The translations under genes and the position numbers were made by a program. The notes below the pieces were generated by a model, which saw nothing but the letters and a program-made list of their open reading frames with translations, was not told the DNA's origin and did not search any database. This document shows, one piece after another, positions 49,393-56,706 of a stretch of 64,000 bases of DNA. The stretch is from Streptomyces sp. SID8374 (GTDB lineage: Bacteria > Actinomycetota > Actinomycetes > Streptomycetales > Streptomycetaceae): the NCBI RefSeq assembly GCF_009865135.1, contig NZ_WWGH01000001.1:3782001-3846000 (forward strand), read 5' to 3'. The stretch's first letter is position 1, and the number at the start of each line of letters is the position of its first letter.

Positions 49393-49911
49393 CTACTTCC
49401 GCAGCTCGATGACGGTCTTGCCGATACGGATCGGCGCGCCCAGCGGAACAGGCGTCGGGGTGGTGAGCCGGGTCCGTTCCAGATACGTGCCGTTGGTGGA
49501 CCCGAGATCCTCCACGATCCACTGGCCGTCCCGGTCGGGATAGATCCTGGCATGCCTGCTGGACGCGTAGTCGTCGTCCAGCACGATCGTTGAGTCGTGC
49601 GCCCGGCCCAGGGTGATGGTCTGGCCCTGGAGTGCGACCGTGGTGCCCGTGAGGGTGCCTTCGGACACGACGAGCTTCGTGGGTGCCCCGCGGCGCTGGC
49701 GCCCGGGCTGCTGGCGCTGCTGGGGCGGCGCCGCTTGTTGTTGTTGGCGGCCCTGTTGCGGGCGCGCGTCGGCGGCAGTGCGGCGTGAGCCGCGCTGCGT
49801 GACGCGCGTTCCGAACAGGTCGCTGCGGATGACCTGGACGGCCACGATCACGAACAGCCACAGAACAGCCAGGAAACCTAGCCGCATGACCGTCAGGGTC
49901 AGCTCTGACAT
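49393..49911 (-). CDS. fhaB: FHA-domain protein FhaB (FipA-type)
   Basis: A 172-residue protein with an N-terminal membrane helix (LTVMRLGFLAVLWLFVIVAV), a glutamine-rich linker and one C-terminal FHA domain at about 85-170 that reads phosphothreonine (GRAHDSTIVLDDDYASSRHA, then DLGSTNGTYL). In mycobacteria the equivalent FipA/FhaB binds phosphorylated division proteins. ATG 49911 lies 10 bases after fhaA. The frame is open upstream only as a shadow. Confidence 0.92.
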   Translation of the reverse strand: MSELTLTVMRLGFLAVLWLFVIVAVQVIRSDLFGTRVTQRGSRRTAADARPQQGRQQQQAAPPQQRQQPGRQRRGAPTKLVVSEGTLTGTTVALQGQTITLGRAHDSTIVLDDDYASSRHARIYPDRDGQWIVEDLGSTNGTYLERTRLTTPTPVPLGAPIRIGKTVIELRK

Positions 49912-49921
49912 TGCCCCCGCT

Positions 49922-50779
49922 TCACCCTTCGGCTTGCCGGTAAACGATGGTGGTGCTTCCCACGACGATCCGTGAGCCGTCGCGGAGCGTAGCGCGGGTG
50001 GTGTGCTGCCCGTCCACCACGATGCCGTTGGTGGACCCGAGATCCTGGATCGTCGAGGGCGTTCCGGTCCGGATCTCACAGTGCCGGCGCGATACGCCGG
50101 GGTCGTCGATCCGCACGTCGGCGTCGGTGGATCGTCCCATCACCAACGTCGGGCGGGAAATCTGATGGCGGGTGCCGTTGATCTCGATCCAGCGCCGCAC
50201 CTGGGCGTCCGGCAGTGCGCCGGGCCCGGCCGGCGGGCGCCGGTCGCTCATGGGGGCCGCCGGGCGCCCACCGCCGGGCGGCGGGGCCGCGGGCATCGGC
50301 GGAGCGGCGGCCGGGGGGTAGCCGTAGCCGCCGGGGGCCTGCGGGGCGGCGGGCCGCCCGGGGGCGGGCCGCTGGGGCTGGTCGAACTGGTCCTGCTGTG
50401 ACGAACTCGACGCCAGGGTGCGGCTGCGCACCCGGTAGAGGCCGGTGTCGAGGTCGTCGGCCTTCTCCAGGTGGACCTTGATCGGGCCCATGAAGGTGTA
50501 GCGCTGCTGCTTGGCGTAGTCGCGCACCAGGCCGGACAGCTCGTCGCCCAGCTGGCCCGAGTACGGGCTGAGCCGCTCGTAGTCGGGGGTGCTGAGCTCC
50601 ACGATGAAGTCGTTGGGGACGACGGTCCGCTCGCGGTTCCAGATCGTCGCGTTGTTGTCGCACTCCCGCTGGAGGGCGCCCGCGATCTCGACCGGCTGCA
50701 CCTCGGACTTGAAGACCTTGGCGAAGGTGCCGTTGACCAGCCCCTCGAGGCGCTGCTCGAAACGCTTCATGACCCCCAT
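49922..50779 (-). CDS. fhaA: FHA-domain protein FhaA (DUF3662)
   Basis: A 285-residue cytoplasmic protein. The N-terminal DUF3662 domain (about 1-120) starts RFEQRLEGLVNGTFAKVFKS. A proline- and glycine-rich linker follows, and a C-terminal FHA domain at about 200-280 (MGRSTDADVRIDDPGVSRRH, then DLGSTNGIVVDG). In mycobacteria FhaA recognises the phosphorylated pseudokinase domain of MviN and so controls lipid II supply. Here that domain is a separate gene at 3527-5260. ATG 50779 has GGAGGAGG upstream. It is the promoter-proximal gene of the PknB operon. Confidence 0.94.
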   Translation of the reverse strand: MGVMKRFEQRLEGLVNGTFAKVFKSEVQPVEIAGALQRECDNNATIWNRERTVVPNDFIVELSTPDYERLSPYSGQLGDELSGLVRDYAKQQRYTFMGPIKVHLEKADDLDTGLYRVRSRTLASSSSQQDQFDQPQRPAPGRPAAPQAPGGYGYPPAAAPPMPAAPPPGGGRPAAPMSDRRPPAGPGALPDAQVRRWIEINGTRHQISRPTLVMGRSTDADVRIDDPGVSRRHCEIRTGTPSTIQDLGSTNGIVVDGQHTTRATLRDGSRIVVGSTTIVYRQAEG

Positions 50780-51097
50780 GGGGCACCTCCTCCGGTGTCA
50801 TCGTCCCTGTACTGCTTACTGATCGTATCCACGCGTCGGGAAATCGGCTGGTTCCCCTTCTCTGCCCTGTGGATGAGTGTCACCCCTCACACGGATCGTA
50901 GAGGTGGCCTCCTCACAGTGTCCCGCACACGCGATGCTCTCTGGAGGAGTGGGGGCGGTGGCTCCGCGTTCCCGTTTCCCGTCCAGGGTTCGGCAAAACA
51001 ACGGATGTGAATCCACCCTGTCCACCGTGCTAATCTTCCGGATGTCGCCAGGCGCTCGCACCACACAGGTGAGAGAGATTCTGGAAACACCACTCTT
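50780..51097. other. fhaA-tRNA-Leu divergent region
   Basis: This 318-base gap must hold the fhaA operon promoter (minus strand) and the tRNA-Leu promoter (plus strand). TAATCT at 51031-51036 is the probable tRNA -10 element; the -35 is weak (GTGAAT at 51007-51012). TGTGGATGA near 50870 is a DnaA-box-like 9-mer with one change. I see no coding frame. Confidence 0.5.
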
Positions 51098-51180
51098 GCG
51101 CGAGTGGCGGAACGGCAGACGCGCTGGCTTCAGGTGCCAGTGTCCTTAGGGACGTGGGGGTTCAAATCCCCCCTCGCGCA
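51098..51180 (+). tRNA. tRNA-Leu (CAG anticodon)
   Basis: An 83-base class II tRNA with a long variable arm. The acceptor GCGCGAG (51098-51104) pairs fully with CTCGCGC (51173-51179). Anticodon CAG at 51131-51133 in loop TTCAGGT. The T loop GGTTCAAATCC is intact. CCA is not encoded. Confidence 0.96.
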
Positions 51181-51219
51181 CAACGGCGGTTGCTTGCAGC
51201 CGCTGAGGTTGAATCGAGA

Positions 51220-51255
51220 GAACCCCCGCTCCGGAGAGATCCGGAGCGGGGGTTC
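51220..51255. terminator. Terminator after tRNA-Leu
   Basis: A perfect 15-base stem (51220-51234 against 51241-51255) with a 6-base loop and a few Ts after it. Confidence 0.85.
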
Positions 51256-51283
51256 TTCGTTGTTCCTCTGTTCCGTCGCCGGT

Positions 51284-51331
51284 CCGCTCGCTGTGCCGGC
51301 TGCTGATCCGCCCGCTGTGTCGGCTGCCGAA
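51284..51331. repeat. 24-base imperfect tandem repeat
   Basis: Two adjacent 24-base units, CCGCTCGCTGTGCCGG... at 51284-51307 and its variant at 51308-51331, differing at a few positions, upstream of the TetR gene. Confidence 0.6.
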
Positions 51332-51402
51332 CGGCGGGGTAAACAGGCAGGGCGGTCGGTATGCCCCGCCGGGGCCCGGCGGTTACTGGAGCGGTTTCCG
51401 GA

Positions 51403-51417
51403 CAGACCGATGGTCTG
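51403..51417. promoter_or_regulatory. Possible operator upstream of the TetR gene
   Basis: CAGACC at 51403-51408 and GGTCTG at 51412-51417, a perfect dyad with a 3-base centre, about 100 bases before the TetR start. It could be an autoregulatory site; only its symmetry and position support this. Confidence 0.35.
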
Positions 51418-51513
51418 CGAGGCGGCATACATGCATACGCTGACCGCAGAGGCTGGATCGACGGCTGCTCGGCAGTGAAGGGCTGAGCGCACAGAACGTC
51501 CCGGAGGCAGGAA

Positions 51514-52326
51514 ATGGCGAAGCAGGCTCGCGCGGTGCAGACGTGGCGGTCGATCGTGGATGCCGCGGCGAGCGTCTTCGACGACTACGGCTACGAGCGC
51601 GCCGCCATCTCGGAGATCCTCCGCCGCGCCAAGGTGACCAAGGGTGCGCTGTACTTCCACTTCGCCTCCAAGGAGGCCATCGCCCAGGCGATCATGGACG
51701 AGCAGACCTCCACGGTCGACTTCGCCCAGGAAGGGTCGCCGCTCCAGTCGCTGGTGGACGGCGGCCAGCAGTTCGCCTACGCCCTGCGCCACAACGCGAT
51801 GGCGCGCGCCGGGACCCGCCTCTCCATCGAAGGCGTCTTCCTCGGCGGGCCCCACCCGTGGGGCGACTGGATCGATGCGACGGCCCGGATGCTGGAGCTG
51901 GGCAAGGAGCGGGGCGAGGTGCTGCCCCATGTCGATCCGATGGTGTCCGCCAAGGTCATCGTGGCCTCCTTCACGGGTATCCAGCTGATATCGGAAGCCG
52001 ACTCCGGACGAGCCGATCTGCGGGAGCAGGTTGCCGAGATGTGGCGCCACCTCCTTCCGTCGATCGCCCACCCCGGTGTCATCGCCCACATCAAGCCCGA
52101 GGGCCGCGTGGATCTCGCGGCCCAGGCGCGCGAGAAGGCGGAGCAGGCGGAGCGGGAGGCCCGGGAGATCGCCGCGGCGGCGGAGGCGGCCCGGGGGTCC
52201 GCGGCAGCGGGGCGGAACAGCGGAGGCGGCCCGCGCGCTGCCGGTCGCGGTACGCGGGACCAGGCCGAGGCGGAAGGTGCCGATGAACCTGCCGGGGCCG
52301 CTGTGACGGCCGGCGGGCGGCTCTGA
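51514..52326 (+). CDS. TetR-family regulator, gamma-butyrolactone receptor (ScbR/ArpA)-like
   Basis: A 270-residue repressor. The N-terminal helix-turn-helix is SEILRRAKVTKGALYFHFAS at about 32-51, typical of ScbR/ArpA-type receptors. The ligand domain covers about 60-200 (MARAGTRLSIEGVFLGGPHP, GDWIDATARMLELGKERGEV). An extra charged alanine-rich helical tail of about 70 residues follows. ATG 51514 has GGAGGCAGG upstream. No butenolide synthase (AfsA) gene is adjacent, so it may be an orphan or pseudo-receptor. Its target genes cannot be read from the sequence. Confidence 0.82.
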   Translation: MAKQARAVQTWRSIVDAAASVFDDYGYERAAISEILRRAKVTKGALYFHFASKEAIAQAIMDEQTSTVDFAQEGSPLQSLVDGGQQFAYALRHNAMARAGTRLSIEGVFLGGPHPWGDWIDATARMLELGKERGEVLPHVDPMVSAKVIVASFTGIQLISEADSGRADLREQVAEMWRHLLPSIAHPGVIAHIKPEGRVDLAAQAREKAEQAEREAREIAAAAEAARGSAAAGRNSGGGPRAAGRGTRDQAEAEGADEPAGAAVTAGGRL

Positions 52327-52344
52327 CCGGAGCGTGCGTGCTTG

Positions 52345-52358
52345 GTTTCACGTGAAAC
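52345..52358. promoter_or_regulatory. parS site 6 (ParB binding)
   Basis: A perfect GTTTCACGTGAAAC between the convergent TetR and azoreductase genes, about 34 kb from oriC and far from the other five sites. Confidence 0.95.
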
Positions 52359-52387
52359 GTCCGGTTGCTGACATCGTTGCCGACATC

Positions 52388-52425
52388 ACAGGGCGGCGGA
52401 ACTCGATCGAGTTCCGCCGCCCTGT
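52388..52425. terminator. Bidirectional terminator, 38-base perfect palindrome
   Basis: Bases 52388-52406 are exactly complementary to 52407-52425, with no unpaired centre. It lies between the stops of convergent genes and 29 bases from parS site 6. Confidence 0.8.
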
Positions 52426-52452
52426 TCTTCGGTTGTCGCGGTGCCTGCCGGG

Positions 52453-53064
52453 TCAGGCGGCGAGGCGGGTGGCGAGGGCCTTGGCCTTCTGCCGGGCCTC
52501 GTCGAACGCCTTGGTACGGGAGGCCTCGGCGAGCGGGATCAGCTCGGCCATCGACGGCTGTGTGTGGGCGAGGGTCAGCTCCGGAACGATGAAGTCCACC
52601 TCAGCGGAGAACATGCTCGTGAGCAGCTTCTCCAAGTAATTCTGGACAAATTCGAAGCTCTCGCGCGGGGTGCCCGGCGCGTACGAGCCGCCGCGGCTGG
52701 CGACGACGGTCACCGGGGTTCCGGCGACGGGGGAGTCCGGTCCCGTGTTGTGCCCGACGATGATCACCTGGTCCAGCCAGGCCTTGAGGGTGGACGGGAT
52801 CGTGAAGTTGTACATGGGTGCGCCGATCAGCACGGCGTCCGCCGCGGCCAGTTCCTCGGCCAGCTCCCGGCGCAGCGGGTCCTCGGCGCCCGCGACGACC
52901 GCCGCCGCGTTCAGGTGGGGTACCGGGTCGGCGGCGAGATCGCGGCGGACGACGGTCCCGTCAGGGTTCTCGTCGCGCCAGGCCTGGACGAACGCGGCGG
53001 TGACGTCGCGGGACGCGGAGCCCTGGGGGAGGACGGCGGAGTCGAGGTGCAGAAGCGTGGCCAT
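52453..53064 (-). CDS. azoR: FMN-dependent NADH-azoreductase
   Basis: A 203-residue flavodoxin-fold oxidoreductase that reduces azo bonds and quinones with FMN. It shows the N-terminal phosphate loop (LHLDSAVLPQGSASRDVT) and the flavin-contacting GAPMYNFTIPSTLKAWLDQV. Another FMN contact region, VVASRGGSYAPGTP, is near residue 120. ATG 53064 is divergent from an HxlR regulator gene; that arrangement is common for quinone- and azo-responsive pairs (inference). Confidence 0.9.
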   Translation of the reverse strand: MATLLHLDSAVLPQGSASRDVTAAFVQAWRDENPDGTVVRRDLAADPVPHLNAAAVVAGAEDPLRRELAEELAAADAVLIGAPMYNFTIPSTLKAWLDQVIIVGHNTGPDSPVAGTPVTVVASRGGSYAPGTPRESFEFVQNYLEKLLTSMFSAEVDFIVPELTLAHTQPSMAELIPLAEASRTKAFDEARQKAKALATRLAA

Positions 53065-53197
53065 GGGGTCTCCACAGGGAGCGAAGGGGGAGGGCGGCGG
53101 CGCATGTTCACCCGCCGCTCTTTTCCGTACGTAACTACTAATAGCATAGTCCCTTACTTTTCATAAGCGACCTACGGCGGCGCAGTACCCTAGGGAT
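53065..53197. promoter_or_regulatory. Divergent azoR-hxlR promoter region
   Basis: A 133-base gap with an AT-rich block at about 53130-53170 (CTACTAATAGCATAG and neighbours), unusual in this GC-rich DNA. It contains loose dyad symmetry and plausible -10 elements on both strands. It is the likely binding site of the HxlR protein, but no exact operator can be fixed. Confidence 0.5.
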
Positions 53198-53551
53198 ATG
53201 GCAGATCACAGCGAGCAGACCTGTCGGCGGGTCGATGTCGGCATCAGCCGCGTCTTCGAGCTGTTCGGCAAGCGCTGGACCGGGCCGATCGTCTCGGTGC
53301 TGCTGCAACGGCCGGTGTACTTCGCGGAGTTGCGCCGCGCGATTCCGGGCATCAGCGAGCGGATGCTCTCGGACCGGCTGACCGAACTGGGGGCGGCCGG
53401 CCTGGTGATCCGTGAGGTCGACGAGGGGCCGCCGCTGCGCGTCGCGTACCGCCTCACCGAAGCCGGCGCCGCGATGGAGCCGGCGCTCAAGGAGCTCGGC
53501 CAGTGGGCGGACACGTATCTCGCGGAACCGGAGCCGGGCACCGGCTGCTGA
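53198..53551 (+). CDS. HxlR-family transcriptional regulator
   Basis: A 117-residue winged-helix regulator of the HxlR family. It has the family start (CRRVDVGISRVFELFGKRWT), a recognition helix region (FAELRRAIPGISERMLSDRL) and the wing (LVIREVDEGPPLRVAYRLTE). A single N-terminal cysteine (QTCRR) could sense oxidants, quinones or aldehydes, as in relatives of this fold. ATG 53198 follows TACCCT by a few bases and lacks a good ribosome-binding site, so the transcript may be leaderless. It probably controls the divergent azoreductase. Confidence 0.88.
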   Translation: MADHSEQTCRRVDVGISRVFELFGKRWTGPIVSVLLQRPVYFAELRRAIPGISERMLSDRLTELGAAGLVIREVDEGPPLRVAYRLTEAGAAMEPALKELGQWADTYLAEPEPGTGC

Positions 53552-53585
53552 GGGCCGCAGCGGGGCGCACAGGGCCGCTGCGGAG

Positions 53586-53594
53586 TTGTCCACA
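53586..53594. promoter_or_regulatory. Perfect DnaA box
   Basis: TTGTCCACA between the HxlR and DUF2252 genes, about 80 bases before the latter. A single box without a second close copy. Confidence 0.45.
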
Positions 53595-53672
53595 GGGGCG
53601 GGCGGACGCGGGGGAACGGCGGTACGGTCGTGCTCGGTCCGAGAGTTGACGAGGCGGGGGAGGCGACGCTCC

Positions 53673-55166
53673 ATGGGCGTCATCGAAGGCATGGGCGTGG
53701 ACGGCGGCGCGGGGGCGGGCCTCGGTGAAGGGGCAGGCTCCGACGAGGGGCCGGTGCCGGACCGGCGGCCCGTGGGGGCGGATGCCCGCATACCGGTCGT
53801 GCCCGGGTTCGCCCGGCGCGGGGAGGCGGGGTCACCGAGGGCGGCGGGCAAGGCGCTCCGCGGCCGGGTGCCGCGCTCCGCGCACAGTTCGCTGGTCCTG
53901 CCGTCGGGCCGTCCGGACGCGGTGCGGGCCGTCGAGGAGTCCAACCGGGGCCGGGTGCCGGGGCTCGCGCCGATCAGGGTGGGGCGGATGGCCGCCTCGC
54001 CCTTCGCCTTCCTGCGCGGCTCGGCAGGGCTGATGGCCCACGACCTGATGGGGACCCCCGTCACCGGGGTGGGCGCCCAGCTCTGCGGCGACGCCCATGC
54101 GGCCAACTTCGGCCTCTACGGCGATGCCCGGGGCAACCTCGTCATCGACCTCAACGACTTCGACGAGACCGTCTTCGGCCCCTGGGAGTGGGACCTCAAG
54201 CGGCTCGCCACCTCCCTCGTCCTGGCCGGCCGGGCCGCCGGGGCGGACGAGGAGACCTGCCGCAAGGGCGCGTACGACACCGTGGGCGCCTATCGGCGCA
54301 CGATGCGGCTGCTGGCACGGCTGCCCGCCCTCGACGCCTGGAACGCCATCGCGGACGAGGAGCTCGTCTCGCACACGGACGCCCGGGATCTGGTCGGCAC
54401 CCTGGAGAAGGTCTCGGAGAAGGCCCGCAGGAACACCAGCGCCCGGTTCGCCGCCCGGTCCACCGAGGACTGCCTCGACGGCGGCCGGCGCTTCGTCGAC
54501 GCCCTGCCGGTGCTGCGCCGGGTGCCGGACGCGGAGGCTGCGGCGGTGGCGGCCGGGCTCGGCGGCTATCTCTCCACGGTCTCCGAGGACCGGGTGCCGC
54601 TGCTGGCGCGGTACGCGATCCACGACGTGGCGTTCCGGGTGGTCGGCACGGGCAGCGTCGGGACCCGGTCGTACGTGGTGCTGCTCCTCGACCACCGCGG
54701 GGAGCCGCTGGTCCTCCAGGTGAAGGAGGCGCGTCCCTCGGCGCTGGCCCCCTATCTGCCGCCCGTCGGCTTCGAGGCGCCCCCGGAGGGCCACGAGGGG
54801 CGCCGGGTGGTGCTCGGCCAGAAGCGGATGCAGGTCGTCAGCGACATCCTGCTCGGCTGGACGGATGTGGACGGCAGGCCGTACCAGGTGCGCCAGTTCC
54901 GTAACCGCAAGGGCAGCGTGGACCCCGCCGCGCTCACCGTCGAACAGGTCGACGACTACGGCCGGATGACCGGCGCCCTGCTGGCCCGCGCGCACTCCCA
55001 CAGCGCCGACCCCCGGCTGCTCGCGGGGTACTGCGGCAAGAACGACGAACTCGACGCTGCGGTGGCCGACTTCGCGGTGGCCTACGCGGATCGTACGGAG
55101 GCGGACCACGCGGAGCTGGAGCGGGCGATCAAGACGGGGCGGGTGGCCGCCGAGCGGGGGATATGA
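53673..55166 (+). CDS. DUF2252 family protein
   Basis: A 497-residue cytoplasmic protein. After a disordered N-terminus of about 85 residues comes DUF2252, a domain related to aminoglycoside-phosphotransferase/kinase folds. Recognisable stretches are VGRMAASPFAFLRGSAGLMA, CGDAHAANFGLYGDARGNLV, IDLNDFDETVFGPWEWDLKR and RQFRNRKGS, where the GDAH and DFD segments recall a catalytic loop and metal site. ATG 53673 has GGGGGAGG upstream. No substrate is known, and the enzyme-like reading is inferred from family. Confidence 0.88.
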   Translation: MGVIEGMGVDGGAGAGLGEGAGSDEGPVPDRRPVGADARIPVVPGFARRGEAGSPRAAGKALRGRVPRSAHSSLVLPSGRPDAVRAVEESNRGRVPGLAPIRVGRMAASPFAFLRGSAGLMAHDLMGTPVTGVGAQLCGDAHAANFGLYGDARGNLVIDLNDFDETVFGPWEWDLKRLATSLVLAGRAAGADEETCRKGAYDTVGAYRRTMRLLARLPALDAWNAIADEELVSHTDARDLVGTLEKVSEKARRNTSARFAARSTEDCLDGGRRFVDALPVLRRVPDAEAAAVAAGLGGYLSTVSEDRVPLLARYAIHDVAFRVVGTGSVGTRSYVVLLLDHRGEPLVLQVKEARPSALAPYLPPVGFEAPPEGHEGRRVVLGQKRMQVVSDILLGWTDVDGRPYQVRQFRNRKGSVDPAALTVEQVDDYGRMTGALLARAHSHSADPRLLAGYCGKNDELDAAVADFAVAYADRTEADHAELERAIKTGRVAAERGI

Positions 55167-55297
55167 GGGGTTTCCGGGCCTGGACGTAGGTCCCGTCACG
55201 GCCGGCGCCCGGTTCCGGGGCCGGGGCGCCCTCCGTGACGGGCCCCGGTGAGGGCCGTGCGGTACGGGGCGTGCGGCCGTGGCCATACGCTGGACGG

Positions 55298-56215
55298 GTG
55301 ACCCACGAAGCCGCCGGGGTGCCTCCCACCCGGAACGATGATGACCGGCAGGACGACGCCCGGCCCGCCGAGCCGCAGCCCGCACCGGAAGCGGGTGATC
55401 CGCAGGGCGCGTCGGAAGCCGGTGACCCGCAGGGCGCCGCGCCGCGTCCCGAGGCGCGGCTGGCCAGGGCCGTGCAGGTCGCCGAGCAGGCGCTGATCGA
55501 GTTCGAGATCGCGGTGGAGACCTTCCGGGTGGAGGTCGAGAACTTCTCCCGGCTGCACCACCAGAAGCTCGGCCCGATGTACGCGCGCCTCGACGAGCTG
55601 GACGCGCAGATCGCCGAGGCGCGGGCGGCGAAGACCGGCGACCCCGAGGACCTGCGCAAGGCCAAGGAGGCGCGGGACATCGTCATGCCGATGCCCGGCG
55701 TCGACGAGCTCTTCCACGACTGGATGGACTCCGACGGCCTCTCCCCCGAGGCGTCCGCCATGCTCACCGAGCAGCCGGTGCGGCCGCCGAAGCGGGTCAG
55801 GCCCAGCGAGGAGGCCCGCAAGCTCTACCGCGAGCTGGCCCGCAAGGCCCACCCGGACCTGGCGCAGGACGAGCCGGAGCGGGAGCGCCGGGACGAGTTC
55901 ATCACCCGCGTGAACGCCGCCTACGGTCGCGGTGACGTGGAGCTGCTCAAGGAGCTGGCCGCGGAGTGGGCGGCGGGTCCGGCCCAGCCGCTCGCCCCGC
56001 TGAGCGAGAGCGAGGAGCTCTACGCCCGGCTGGAGTGGCTCAGCAGGCGCAAGGAGCTGCTGACGGTGCTGGCGAACGAGCTGGAGGAGAGCGCGATCGG
56101 GTCGATGCTCCGGATGGCCCCGGACGACCCGGACCAGCTGCTGGAGGACATCGGGGAGCAGCTGCTCGGCGAGGTGTCCCGGCGTGAGGCCGAGCTGGCG
56201 GAGCTGGTGCAGTAG
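55298..56215 (+). CDS. J-domain-like protein
   Basis: A 305-residue protein from GTG 55298. The disordered N-terminus has a duplicated EAGDPQGA. A coiled-coil-rich region follows (about 60-130: ALIEFEIAVETFRVEVENFS). A short J-like domain, at about 175-215, contains the HPD signature (LYRELARKAHPDLAQDE, then INAAYGRGD-type sequence). HPD proteins stimulate Hsp70 ATPase, so it may be a co-chaperone. The C-terminal third is helical and acidic. CATACGCT lies a few bases before the GTG with no ribosome-binding site, so the mRNA is probably leaderless. Confidence 0.75.
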   Translation: MTHEAAGVPPTRNDDDRQDDARPAEPQPAPEAGDPQGASEAGDPQGAAPRPEARLARAVQVAEQALIEFEIAVETFRVEVENFSRLHHQKLGPMYARLDELDAQIAEARAAKTGDPEDLRKAKEARDIVMPMPGVDELFHDWMDSDGLSPEASAMLTEQPVRPPKRVRPSEEARKLYRELARKAHPDLAQDEPERERRDEFITRVNAAYGRGDVELLKELAAEWAAGPAQPLAPLSESEELYARLEWLSRRKELLTVLANELEESAIGSMLRMAPDDPDQLLEDIGEQLLGEVSRREAELAELVQ

Positions 56216-56284
56216 CGTTCCCGGTGACTTGGGGGGTCTCCGGCGGACCCCTGGCCCGCGTACGTACGAGAGAAGGCATGACCC

Positions 56285-56629
56285 ATGAATTTCGCCCCGC
56301 TGCCCTCGGTGGACGTCGCCCAGGTGCCGTCGGACGGCTTCGTCCTGGACGTGCGTGAGAACGACGAGTGGGCGGCCGGTCATGTCGAGGGTGCGCTGCA
56401 CATTCCGATGAGCGACTTCGTGGGCCGGTTCGGTGAGCTGACCGAGGCCGCCGGGGACGGTCGGCGCGTCCATGTGATGTGCCGGGTCGGCGGCCGGTCA
56501 GCCCAGGTCACCCAGTACCTGGTCCAGCAGGGGATCGACGCCGTGAACATCGACGGCGGCATGCTCGCCTGGGACGGGGCCGGGCGCCCGATGGTGGCGG
56601 ACGACGGGGCCTCGGCCTTCGTCCTGTGA
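56285..56629 (+). CDS. Rhodanese-like domain protein
   Basis: A 114-residue single-domain rhodanese (sulfurtransferase fold). The fold is complete: LDVRENDEWAAGHVEGALHI near residue 20 and the active loop VMCRVGGRSAQ with the catalytic cysteine near residue 65. It could carry a persulfide. ATG 56285 lies 69 bases after the preceding gene. It is convergent with the acyl-CoA dehydrogenase. Confidence 0.9.
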   Translation: MNFAPLPSVDVAQVPSDGFVLDVRENDEWAAGHVEGALHIPMSDFVGRFGELTEAAGDGRRVHVMCRVGGRSAQVTQYLVQQGIDAVNIDGGMLAWDGAGRPMVADDGASAFVL

Positions 56630-56634
56630 CGTTC

Positions 56635-56706
56635 GGCGTCTCCTGCCCGCGTCGGGCCATGTGATGGTCGGGCGTCTCCTGCCCGCCTCAGGCCAGTGGG
56701 TGGGCG
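56635..56706. repeat. 36-base imperfect tandem repeat
   Basis: Two units beginning GGCGTCTCCTGCCCGC at 56635-56670 and 56671-56706. The second copy runs into the 3' end of the acyl-CoA dehydrogenase gene, so part of the repeat is coding. Confidence 0.7.
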
